The notes under the pieces were generated by a model. It saw only the letters and a program-made list of their open reading frames with translations, was not told the origin of the DNA and did not search any database. Position numbers and translations under genes: made by a program. A stretch of DNA of 64,000 bases from an uncultured delta proteobacterium (lineage in GTDB: Bacteria > Myxococcota_A > Polyangia > Polyangiales > Polyangiaceae): the NCBI GenBank assembly GCA_903906315.1, contig CAIVJW010000132.1:124001-188000 (forward strand), read 5' to 3'. This document shows, piece by piece, positions 18,028 through 26,499 of the stretch (positions are counted from its first letter, which is position 1; each line of letters begins with the position of its first letter).

Positions 18028-19102
18028 GGCTCGCGAGCGCGGACTTGATCTCGCCGAGCGCCTTGAGCTGACTGAAGAGCTGCACGTCGCCGAGGGCCGC
18101 TCCGCCGGTGAGGATCTGGCGGATGCGGTCGATCTCGGCGGCGAGCGCTTCGACACCGACGCCGAGCGCCCCGACTCGGCGCCGATCGGGGTGCTCGCGG
18201 AAAAAGGCTTCGAGGACGGGCTGGACTAGGCCGTCGAGGATCGCGGCCTGATCCTGGTTGTTCCAGATGTGCTTCAGGATGAAGAAATCGCTGGCGTCCG
18301 TGGCACTGCGACCGTCGAGGTAGGCGCTCGCCGCGAAGAGCTTGAGGAGCTTCACGACGCGCCGGTCCGAGAGCGAGATCCCCTCGGCGCGGACCTGGAA
18401 GACGAGCCCCTTGTACGCCGACAAGAACGCGTCGGAGAAGACCATCCTGGCCCCGAAGCTGCGCGAGAGATCGGCGAGCTCGCGGGCGGCGACCAGCGGC
18501 TGCGGCGGCTCGCCGGACATCTGGCGGATCTCGTGCTGGATGCCTCGCTGGAGCAGCTCGCTGAAGTGGTACGCGTCGAGGTTGTTGGAGACGACGCGCA
18601 GTAGGAAGCGATCGAAGATCGCCGTGAGGTTCTCGTCGCCGGGGACCTCGTTCGAGGCGGCGAACACGCTGATGAGCGGCACGCGCACGACCTGCCCGCC
18701 GCTCGCGAAGCGGCGCTCGTTGAGCAGGGTGAGCAGCGCGTTCAGGATCGCGCTGTTCGACTTGAAGACCTCGTCGAGGAAGACGATCTCCGCCTCGGGC
18801 AGCATGCCGGTCGTGTTGCGGCGGTAGACGCCCTCGCGGAACGCGCCGATGTCGACCGGGCCGAAGATCTCGTTCGGCTCGGTGAAGCGCGTCAGCAAGT
18901 ATTCGAAGTAGTGAGCCTGCATCAGCTCGGCGAGCGAGCGGATGAGGGCGCTCTTGGCCGTGCCGGGGGGGCCGATCAGGACGCAGTGCTCACCGGCGAC
19001 GACGGCGACGAGCAGCAGCCGGATGATCTCGTCCTTGCCGAGAAACTGGCGCTCGAGGGTGCTGGCCAGCTGGCGCAGGCGCTCGTGGAGGGGCGCGGGC
19101 AT
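17939..19102 (-). CDS. MoxR/RavA-type AAA+ ATPase
   Basis: A 387-aa AAA+ chaperone-like ATPase. Walker A GPPGTAKSA lies at residues 44-52 and Walker B IVFLDEVFK near 105-113; sensor-1 is SVFAASNE and an Arg-finger-like DRFLLR follows. The sequence FTEPNEIFGPVDI is typical of the RavA branch. MoxR ATPases usually assist assembly of metal-binding or VWA-domain proteins. No VWA gene is adjacent here, so its client is unknown. ATG 19102 is chosen because upstream codons run into the tRNA terminator. It is convergent with, and overlaps, rluB. Confidence 0.93.
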   Translation of the reverse strand: MPAPLHERLRQLASTLERQFLGKDEIIRLLLVAVVAGEHCVLIGPPGTAKSALIRSLAELMQAHYFEYLLTRFTEPNEIFGPVDIGAFREGVYRRNTTGMLPEAEIVFLDEVFKSNSAILNALLTLLNERRFASGGQVVRVPLISVFAASNEVPGDENLTAIFDRFLLRVVSNNLDAYHFSELLQRGIQHEIRQMSGEPPQPLVAARELADLSRSFGARMVFSDAFLSAYKGLVFQVRAEGISLSDRRVVKLLKLFAASAYLDGRSATDASDFFILKHIWNNQDQAAILDGLVQPVLEAFFREHPDRRRVGALGVGVEALAAEIDRIRQILTGGAALGDVQLFSQLKALGEIKSALASLNDPRARELEGRVSQLLEASFRSGRFAQL

Positions 19103-19170
19103 GCGCTCGACCCCTATCACAAGCGTCCGGGCTTTCGCGCCGAACGTTGCGCAGGGCGCCGCGGGGGCTG

Positions 19171-19208
19171 AAATGAAGAAGACCGGCTCGGGCTTGGCCC
19201 GGCCGGTC
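19171..19208 (-). terminator. Intrinsic terminator of tRNA-Gly
   Basis: On the minus strand a two-part stem (19202-19208 with 19181-19187, and 19197-19201 with 19189-19193, one bulged base) with a 3-nt loop is followed by TTCTTCATTT. It starts 17 nt after the tRNA 3' end and ends before the MoxR start codon, so it should separate the two transcripts. Confidence 0.75.
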
Positions 19209-19225
19209 ATTCATGCGTCACTAGC

Positions 19226-19692
<467 letters not shown>

Positions 19693-20958
19693 ATGGGTGA
19701 GCGGCAGCCTTCGAGGTCCGGCGGAGCGGAGGCGGCGACCCCGCCGTCTGTGACGGCGGCGGACGAGGAGCACCGCTCGGGTGTGTTCCCCACGGCTCCG
19801 CGGGACGGCGGCGGCTGGGGGCTCGTCTTCGCCGACCTCTCCGGAGCGCTGGAGACGGTGCCGCTCTGCGACGGAGTCGTGATCGGGGCGGGCTCGCGGG
19901 ACGCGAAGGTCGAGGGGCCCGGCGTCGCGGCGGAGCACGCGCGGGTGAGCGTGCGGTCGGACGGCTGCTACCTCGAGGACCTCGGCACTCCCGAGGGGAC
20001 CTTCATCGACGGCATGCGAGCGCAGCGGTTCGGGGTGATGCACGGGGACGTCGTCCGCCTCGGTCGCCGGCTCGCGGTGTTCGTCGAGCGCGACCTCACT
20101 TCCTACGTAGGTGCGGTTGTTCGCCGCGGCGACCTGGTGCACGGTCCGAAGCAGCAGGCGGACTGGGTGGACCCGGTCCTGGAGCTCGTGCGCGCAGGCT
20201 CGTCCGTGTGCATCGAAGGCCCCCCCGGTGTGGGCAAGCGCGCGCTCGCTCGGCTCGCCGCTGCGGCACGGGAGCCGGCCGGTGGGGTCGTCGTGGTCGA
20301 CGGCGCGGGGGACGCGAAGACGTCGCTGCCTTCGGGTGCCCGCCCGCAGACCTGGGTCGTCCTCTCCGCGGACCGGCTCGCGCGCCCGCAGCAGCTCGAG
20401 GTCGCGCGCGCCGTCGGGCAGGGCGGAGGCGTGAGCGTGGTCATCACCGTCGGGCAGCCCCTCGACAGGGCGACCGGGGACGGCGTGATCGCTCCCTGGT
20501 TCGCGTCGCTCTTCTCGGGCAAGCGCGTCGCCGTGCCTGCGCTCGAGCGCCGCCGTGAGGACGTGCCGGCGATCCTGGGCGCGCTGGCGGCGAAGCGCGG
20601 GATCTCGTTCGATCGGATCGGGGCCGATTTCCTCGAGGCGCTCGTCCGATCGGGCTGGCCGGGAGGCGTCCCGCAGCTGGACGCCATGCTGGGCGCAGCG
20701 CTCGAGGCGACGCCGGACGGTCCGCTCACCGTCGCGAGCGTCGCGGCCTCGCTGACGCGCGCCGCGCGCGTTCAGTCTTCGCTTCCTGCCCATGCCGCCC
20801 CGGGTCTCGCGCGCGCGCGCCTCGAGGACGCGCTCGCGCGGGCCGACGGTTCGGTCGCGTCCGCGGCGCGCTCCCTCGGGATGTCACGCCAGGCGATCTA
20901 CCGTGAGGGCGAGCGGCTGGGCCTCGACGTCGCACGACGCAAGGCTCCGCGCGCCTGA
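19693..20958 (+). CDS. FHA domain / AAA-like / Fis-type HTH protein
   Basis: A 421-aa protein resembling a reduced sigma54 activator. An FHA phosphothreonine-binding domain spans about residues 50-135 (strand GVVIGAG, then EHARV and GTFIDGMR). A P-loop GPPGVGKRAL lies at 176-185. The Walker B position reads WVVLSADRL, lacking the usual acidic pair, and no GAFTGA sigma54-contact loop is seen. The C-terminus is a Fis-type helix-turn-helix (GSVASAARSLGMSRQAIYRE, about 390-409). It probably binds DNA in response to a phosphorylated partner, without being a normal sigma54 activator. ATG 19693 has a GGGAGA site. Confidence 0.85.
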   Translation: MGERQPSRSGGAEAATPPSVTAADEEHRSGVFPTAPRDGGGWGLVFADLSGALETVPLCDGVVIGAGSRDAKVEGPGVAAEHARVSVRSDGCYLEDLGTPEGTFIDGMRAQRFGVMHGDVVRLGRRLAVFVERDLTSYVGAVVRRGDLVHGPKQQADWVDPVLELVRAGSSVCIEGPPGVGKRALARLAAAAREPAGGVVVVDGAGDAKTSLPSGARPQTWVVLSADRLARPQQLEVARAVGQGGGVSVVITVGQPLDRATGDGVIAPWFASLFSGKRVAVPALERRREDVPAILGALAAKRGISFDRIGADFLEALVRSGWPGGVPQLDAMLGAALEATPDGPLTVASVAASLTRAARVQSSLPAHAAPGLARARLEDALARADGSVASAARSLGMSRQAIYREGERLGLDVARRKAPRA

Positions 20959-21202
20959 GCCGAGCTCCGCGGCGCCCGAGTGCCCACGCGCTCGCATGCG
21001 TCCGCGTCGCGTGTCCGACCGCGTGCTAGGACTGCCGGGACGAGTCCGGACCGTGGCCCGGTGGAGCGCCGACCGTCCGGATGCGAGGGCGCGCGACCCC
21101 GAATACGCTCAGTATGCGGAGGAGCGCTGACGCAGCAGGCGGACCGACGCCACCTGCCTGACGACGCGTGCGAATCGTCCGACACGCTCCCCGAGGACCG
21201 CG

Positions 21203-21733
21203 ATGGCCAGGCCGACCAGGAGAGGCGACGACGGGGCCGAACGCGCGCGGCTCGATGAGCTCGCGGAGGTGTATTCAGCCGCCGACGCACTCTTCGCAGG
21301 GCACTCGTGCCCCGCGTCCACCGAGTGTTGCCGGTTCGGCGTGACGGGACGCGAGCCCTACGTGACGTCCGTCGAGGTCGCTGCGCTCCGCCGCGCGATC
21401 GCAGCGCTGGGGGGCATTCCCGCGCTGCGCAACCGGATTCGAACGGCGCCGGACGCGGAGCTCGCGGGCGCTCGTCCCCTCCCCGCCCTGCGCACCGTGC
21501 GCGACGAGCGTCGCTGCGCTTTCCTCACCGACTCCGGGCGCTGCGCCGTCTACGAGGCGCGACCCCTCGGCTGCCGGACGTACTTCTGCGAACGCGCGAC
21601 GGTCGAAGCCACCGTGCGGCACGAACGCGTGCGCGAGCTCGTGCGACGCGTGCAGGACGTCGCAGCGAAGCACCGGTCCGAGGGCGACCGCGGCCGACCC
21701 CTCACGCGAGCCCTCGCCGACCTCGGCATGTAG
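21203..21733 (+). CDS. YkgJ-family cysteine-cluster protein
   Basis: A 176-aa cytosolic protein of the YkgJ (zinc/iron-chelating domain) family. The Cys pattern is C36-x5-CC in CPASTECCRFG, then CAFLTDSGRCAVYEARPLGCRTYFC, which is characteristic. These cysteines are thought to bind a metal. The wider family contains poorly studied proteins linked to metal centres and flagellar methylation. A helical C-terminus follows the cluster. It stands alone on the plus strand, convergent with rel with 18 bp between stops. A 244-bp stretch before it (20959-21202) has no gene. Confidence 0.85.
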   Translation: MARPTRRGDDGAERARLDELAEVYSAADALFAGHSCPASTECCRFGVTGREPYVTSVEVAALRRAIAALGGIPALRNRIRTAPDAELAGARPLPALRTVRDERRCAFLTDSGRCAVYEARPLGCRTYFCERATVEATVRHERVRELVRRVQDVAAKHRSEGDRGRPLTRALADLGM

Positions 21734-21751
21734 TGGCGCCGAGGCGGGCTA

Positions 21752-23908
21752 TCAGGTGCGCTCGACGGCGATCACACCGGGGATCTTCTGCAGGCGCCGG
21801 ATGACGCTCTTGAGCTGCGCGAGGTCCGAGCAGAGGAACGTGAACGTGTTGGTCGCACGCCCGTCGTCGCCGGCGCGGCAGGTGGCCTCGCTGATGTTGA
21901 TGCCCTGCTCGTGGAACGTGTGTCCGACGGTGGCGAGGATGCCCGGGCGGTTCGCGGTCATGACCTTGAGCTCGACCGGGCGGTTGATCTTCGCCTTCGC
22001 GTCCCACGAGATCTCGACGCGGCGTTCCGGGTCCGTGTCGAAGGCCTTGGTGCAGTTGCGGCGGTGGACGGTGATGCCGCGGCCGCGGGTGATGAAGCCG
22101 ACGATCTCGTCGCCCGGCAGCGGGTTGCAGCACTTGGTGTAGCGGACGAGGACGTCGTCGATGCCGTTGAGGCGGATGCCCTGCGTGTGGCGGCCGGTGA
22201 CCTTGCGAACGAGCGACTCGATGCGCCCTTCGCGGATGCTCGGCGGCGGCGCCTCGTTGGCCTCCTTCGGCGCGAGGAACTCGACGATCGCCTTCGCCGC
22301 GATCTTGCCGTAGCCGATCGCAACGAAGAGCTCGTCGGCGGAGGAGACGCCGAATTGCTCGATGACCTTGCGCAGATCCTCGGTGGACTTGAGCAGCTTG
22401 GCGAGGCTCAGGCTCGCCTGGTGCATCTCCTTCTCGAGGAGCTCGCGGCCCAGCTTGAGCGACCGGTCGCGCTGCTCGGCGCGGTGGTAGCCGCGGACGT
22501 GCGATCGCGCCCGGCTGGTGACGACGAAGTCGAGCCAGTCCTTCGAGGGATGCTGGTTCGGGTTCGTCATGACCTCGACGAGGTCGCCGTTGCGGAGCTT
22601 GTAGCGGAGCGGGACGATCGCGCCGTTCACGCGCGACCCCGAGCAGTGCTCGCCGACCTGGCTGTGGATCGCGAAGGCGAAGTCGACGGGCGTCGAGCCG
22701 CGCGGGAAGACCCGCACGTCCCCCTTCGGGGTGAAGACGTAGACCTCGTCCTGGAAGAGGTCGACCTTCACGCTCTCGAGGAACTCGGCCGGGTCCTTGA
22801 GGTCCTTCTGGAACTCCATGAGCTGGCGGAGCCAGCCGAAGCGCTCGGCGTCGCGTGGGTCGATGCCGCCCGAGTTGCGCTCCTTGTACTTCCAGTGCGC
22901 GGCGATGCCCGCCTCGGCGACGCGGTGCATGTCGTGCGTGCGGATCTGGATCTCGATGCGCTCGCGGCCGGGACCGATGACCGTCGTGTGGAGCGACTGG
23001 TACATGTTCGGCTTCGGGAGCGCGACGTAGTCCTTGAAGCGCCCAGGGATCGGCGTCCACTGCGAGTGCATGACGCCGAGTGAGGCGTAGCAATCGCTGA
23101 CCGTCTCGACGAGCACGCGGAACGCGATCACGTCGTAGACCTGGTCGAAGTCGGACTGCTGCGCCTGCATCTTGCGCCAGATCGAGTAGAGGTGCTTGGC
23201 GCGACCGGTCACGTCGCAGGCGAAGCCTTGCTCGTTCAGCTTCGCGGCGATGAGGCGCGAGGTGTCGATGATGTAGTCGTCGCGCTTGCCCTTGGACGTG
23301 GCGATCTTGCGGCTCAGGTCGGCGTACGCATCGGGCTCGACGTACTTGAACGCGAGGTCCTCGAGCTCGCTCTTGAAGCGCGCGATGCCGAGGCGGTTCG
23401 CGAGGGGCGCGTAGATCTCCATCGTCTCGCGCGCGATGCGGTCCTGCGCCTCGGGCTTCATGAACTCGAGCGTCCGCATGTTGTCGAGGCGGTCGCAGAG
23501 CTTCACGAGCAGGACGCGGATGTCCCGCGCCATGGCCACCAGCATCTTGCGGAAGTTCTCCGCCTGCCGGTCCTCCTTCGAGGCGAAGTTGATCTTCGAG
23601 AGCTTGGTGACGCCGTCGACGAGGAACGCGACCTCCTGGCCGAAGTCGCGCTCGATGTCGTCGACGGTCGCGAGCGTGTCCTCGACGACGTCGTGAAGCA
23701 ACCCGGCGCAGACGCTCGCCGTGTCGAGCTTCAGCTCGGCGATGATGCCGGCGACGCTGACCGGGTGGCAGAAGTACGGCTCGCCGCTCTTGCGGACCTG
23801 GCCCTCGTGGGCCTTCTTGCTAGAGTCGTACGCTCTCGCGATGAGGTCGAGGTCCGCACCCGGCTGATATGCGCGAACCCGGTCGACGAGCTCGGTGACG
23901 GAAAGCAT
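21752..23908 (-). CDS. rel: Bifunctional (p)ppGpp synthetase/hydrolase
   Basis: Makes and degrades the alarmone (p)ppGpp. The 718-aa protein starts at ATG 23908. The hydrolase HD domain is intact (His48 in YFCHP, His72-Asp73 in LLHDVVEDT). The synthetase domain has YDVIAFRVLV and YQSLHTTVIGPG. Then come the TGS domain (EVYVFTPKGDVRVFPRG), a helical region, the conserved-cysteine segment RYTKCCNPLPGD and a C-terminal ACT domain. With both catalytic sites intact, it is the long bifunctional Rel/SpoT type. It is divergent from hemW across a 105-bp gap. Confidence 0.97.
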   Translation of the reverse strand: MLSVTELVDRVRAYQPGADLDLIARAYDSSKKAHEGQVRKSGEPYFCHPVSVAGIIAELKLDTASVCAGLLHDVVEDTLATVDDIERDFGQEVAFLVDGVTKLSKINFASKEDRQAENFRKMLVAMARDIRVLLVKLCDRLDNMRTLEFMKPEAQDRIARETMEIYAPLANRLGIARFKSELEDLAFKYVEPDAYADLSRKIATSKGKRDDYIIDTSRLIAAKLNEQGFACDVTGRAKHLYSIWRKMQAQQSDFDQVYDVIAFRVLVETVSDCYASLGVMHSQWTPIPGRFKDYVALPKPNMYQSLHTTVIGPGRERIEIQIRTHDMHRVAEAGIAAHWKYKERNSGGIDPRDAERFGWLRQLMEFQKDLKDPAEFLESVKVDLFQDEVYVFTPKGDVRVFPRGSTPVDFAFAIHSQVGEHCSGSRVNGAIVPLRYKLRNGDLVEVMTNPNQHPSKDWLDFVVTSRARSHVRGYHRAEQRDRSLKLGRELLEKEMHQASLSLAKLLKSTEDLRKVIEQFGVSSADELFVAIGYGKIAAKAIVEFLAPKEANEAPPPSIREGRIESLVRKVTGRHTQGIRLNGIDDVLVRYTKCCNPLPGDEIVGFITRGRGITVHRRNCTKAFDTDPERRVEISWDAKAKINRPVELKVMTANRPGILATVGHTFHEQGINISEATCRAGDDGRATNTFTFLCSDLAQLKSVIRRLQKIPGVIAVERT

Positions 23909-24013
23909 TCGCGATTCGTGTCGACGTCGGCCCAGCTCCGCGAGGTTGCGGGGCGACGCGTCCTCTTCTTGAAACGCTAACACCCCGCACGAACCCTCGC
24001 AAATCCGTCGCCG

Positions 24014-25243
24014 ATGATCGCCCCCGCAGCGACGTTCCCGGTCCCACCCGCCGCCCCGATCGGCGTCTACGTCCACTTCCCCTTCTGCCTGAAGAAGTGC
24101 CCGTATTGCGACTTCGTGTCGTACGCGCGCGACCGCGCCGCGATCGATCACGAGGGCTACGCCGACGCGGTGCTCGCCGAGCTCGACCGACGCGCCGAGG
24201 TGCTCCGCGATCGGGAGCTCGTGACGGTATTCTTCGGTGGCGGCACGCCCTCGCTCTGGGAGCCGCGCGCGCTCGGCCGCGTGCTGGCAGGAGTGCGTCG
24301 GGCCGCGAGCCGGCAAGCCGACGAGGTCGAGGTCACGGTCGAGTGCAATCCGAGCTCGCTCGACGAAGCACGCGCCCGCGCACTGATCGACGTCGGCGTC
24401 GATCGCTTGAGCATCGGGGTGCAGGGGCTCGACGCGGGGCGCCTCGCGTTTCTCGGGCGGCTGCACGACCCCGAGGGCGGGCTCGCGGCGGTGGAAGCGG
24501 CCATCCGGGCCGGCGTGCCGCGCGTTTCCGCGGACCTCATCTACGGCGTCGCGGGCGGGGCGCCGGCCGAGCAGACCGCGCGCGAGAGCGCGGACGAGGC
24601 GCGGCGGCTGGCCGAGACGGGGGTGACGCACGTGTCCGCCTACGGGCTGACGGTCGAGGCGGGCACGCAGTTCGGCGAGCTCGCGCGGCGCGGGCGTCTA
24701 CCCATCGCGACGGACGACGCGCAGGCCGACGGCTTCGCGGCCGTCGAGGAGGCGCTGGGCGGCGCGGGGCTCGCGCACTACGAGGTGTCGAACTTCGCTC
24801 GCCCAGGGCACGAGGCTCGGCACAACCTCGGCTACTGGCGCGGTCACGACTACCTCGGGCTCGGGTGCGCTGCGGTCGGCGCCGTCACGGGGTACGCCGA
24901 GGCCTCGGGGCTCGCGCACCATGCGGCGCGATGGCGCAACTGGGTCGATCCGGCCCGGTACGTCCAGGCGGCGCTCGGCGACGCGGCGCTCGGCGACGCG
25001 GGTGAGCTGCTCGACCCCGAGACGCGGCTCCGCGAGCGGATCATGCTCGGGCTGCGGCTCGGCGACGGGCTCGATCTGGGGGTTGCGGCGCGGTCGCTCG
25101 GGCTCGAGCCCTGGACGGCGGCGCGACGGAGGGCCGCCGAGCGCCTGGCCGCGGCCGGGCGGCTCGCGGTCGAGGGCGATCACCTGCGGGTGACGCGCGC
25201 TGGCTGGGTGTTCGCGGACGGCACCGCGGCGGCGCTCTTCTAG
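24014..25243 (+). CDS. hemW: HemW-like radical SAM heme chaperone
   Basis: A 409-aa radical SAM protein of the HemN/HemW family. The [4Fe-4S] motif CLKKCPYC (Cys25, Cys29, Cys32) is followed by FFGGGTPS and ECNPSS. The short N-terminus and length fit HemW, a heme-binding chaperone for respiratory enzymes, rather than coproporphyrinogen dehydrogenase HemN. A duplicated AALGDAALGDAG near residue 320 is a local repeat. The gene ends in a tandem palindrome shared with the convergent PEGA gene. A heme role suits the respiratory gene clusters elsewhere in the window, though that link is only thematic. Confidence 0.92.
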   Translation: MIAPAATFPVPPAAPIGVYVHFPFCLKKCPYCDFVSYARDRAAIDHEGYADAVLAELDRRAEVLRDRELVTVFFGGGTPSLWEPRALGRVLAGVRRAASRQADEVEVTVECNPSSLDEARARALIDVGVDRLSIGVQGLDAGRLAFLGRLHDPEGGLAAVEAAIRAGVPRVSADLIYGVAGGAPAEQTARESADEARRLAETGVTHVSAYGLTVEAGTQFGELARRGRLPIATDDAQADGFAAVEEALGGAGLAHYEVSNFARPGHEARHNLGYWRGHDYLGLGCAAVGAVTGYAEASGLAHHAARWRNWVDPARYVQAALGDAALGDAGELLDPETRLRERIMLGLRLGDGLDLGVAARSLGLEPWTAARRRAAERLAAAGRLAVEGDHLRVTRAGWVFADGTAAALF

Positions 25244-25258
25244 AAGCTCTTCTAGAAG
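25235..25258. repeat. Tandem palindromic 12-bp repeat over two convergent stop codons
   Basis: CTCTTCTAGAAG occurs twice head to tail (25235-25246 and 25247-25258). Each copy contains the self-complementary CTTCTAGAAG, so the pair can fold as one hairpin. The first copy holds the hemW TAG stop (25241-25243) and the second holds the TAG stop of the convergent PEGA gene (25252-25254 on the other strand). It probably works as a compact two-way terminator. Confidence 0.85.
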
Positions 25259-26499
25259 CGGGCCGTGAGCGCGCCCCCGACGAAGCCGGGTGAAATCAGT
25301 GGCACGGCCGACATCTCGAGCGCCGGCGGGGCGGCGGGAGCCTCGGCGGGCGCCGGGCGGGCGGGCTTCTCGTCGCGCGCGAGGGCCGGCGCGAGCTTGG
25401 GCTGATCGAAAGCGAAGAGGACCAGGCCGGTCGCCGCGACGACCGCCCCGGCGCCGAAGGCGATGCCGGCGGCTCGCCTCCAGGTCTCGCGCTGGTCGAG
25501 CGATCGGTTGTAGTCGTCGAGTTGCTGGCCGGTGATGTTGCCGGATGCGCGGGCGTCGTCGATCTCGCGCGCGGATCGCTGTGCGCCGAGCGCGAGTCCG
25601 GTGAGTACCCCGCCGACCACGAGGCCGCCCGCGCCGATCGACATGAGCGCGTAGGAGGCGTAGCGCTGGCCGGTCGTCTCGAGCCGCACGTCGAGGCGGC
25701 GCTCCTCGCCGCGGGCGAGGTCGACCTCGACGCTGTACGCGCGGGATCCGTTGCGGACCACGGTGACGAGGTGTCGTCCCGAGGGGAGCTCGATCGGCGC
25801 GCTGAGCGGCGCGCTCCCGGCGGGGCGACCATCGACGGAGACCTGCGCCCCGGAGGCGGCGTTCACGCTCACGCGCGCGGGCCGCTCGCGGAGGGGGATG
25901 TCGACCGCGACGAGGCTGCCGTCGGCCGCGAGCACCTCGCGCTCCTCGGAGAAGAAGCCGGTGGCCTCGATGCGCACCGTGTGCTTGCCCGGCTTCACGT
26001 CGCCGATCAGCGGAGCATCGCTGGGGGCGGCGCCGTCGAGCGTCACGCGGGCGCCTCTCGTCTGCGAGGAGACCATGAGACGGGTCGGTGCCTTGACCTC
26101 GCCTGCGGGAGCAGCCGGCGCGGGGTCGAGGCGACCGGCGATGGGCTCGAGCTCCGCGAGCGCGGCGGCGGCGTCCGCGCGTCGCCCTCCCTGCTCGACC
26201 TTGGTGATGTAGTCGCGGTAGAGCCGGAGGGCCTCGCGAAGGTGATCGGGGCGCCGGTCGAGGTAGTACTGGCGGCGGTGAGCCTGAGCGACCGAAAACA
26301 GGATCGCGGGCTTGGGCGCGAGACGGTACGCCTGCTCGAAGGCCTGGATCGCGGCGTTGAAGCTGCCCGCCTCGAAGGCCTGGGCGCCGGCGTTGAAGTA
26401 CGTCTTGGCTTGCGCCAGCGCGGCCGCGTCGTCGGCCACGGCGGGGCGAGCGAGCGCGATCACGGTGGCGGCTGCGGCGGCGAGCTGTGCGCGTCTCAC
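25252..26499 (-). CDS. TPR/PEGA domain membrane protein
   Basis: A 415-aa envelope protein. A signal-like N-terminus (to about residue 22) precedes a TPR-type helical region (AKTYFNAGAQAFEAGSFNAA and on, to about 120). Then come two PEGA domains (about 141-205 and 208-273, with VTLDGAAPSDAPLIGDVKPGKH and VSVDGRPAGSAPL). Two C-terminal membrane spans follow at 283-307 and 343-364, joined by a charged helix. The GTG start overlaps the upstream FG-GAP gene by GTGA. It is the third gene of the kinase operon, so a role in sensing or building the envelope under kinase control is possible, by inference. Confidence 0.87.
   Translation of the reverse strand: MRRAQLAAAAATVIALARPAVADDAAALAQAKTYFNAGAQAFEAGSFNAAIQAFEQAYRLAPKPAILFSVAQAHRRQYYLDRRPDHLREALRLYRDYITKVEQGGRRADAAAALAELEPIAGRLDPAPAAPAGEVKAPTRLMVSSQTRGARVTLDGAAPSDAPLIGDVKPGKHTVRIEATGFFSEEREVLAADGSLVAVDIPLRERPARVSVNAASGAQVSVDGRPAGSAPLSAPIELPSGRHLVTVVRNGSRAYSVEVDLARGEERRLDVRLETTGQRYASYALMSIGAGGLVVGGVLTGLALGAQRSAREIDDARASGNITGQQLDDYNRSLDQRETWRRAAGIAFGAGAVVAATGLVLFAFDQPKLAPALARDEKPARPAPAEAPAAPPALEMSAVPLISPGFVGGALTARF

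Noticed and set aside
17507-18229. 241-codon plus-strand frame overlapping the RluB tail and MoxR end
   Set aside because: It is out of frame with rluB and antisense to MoxR for half its length; no recognisable domain.
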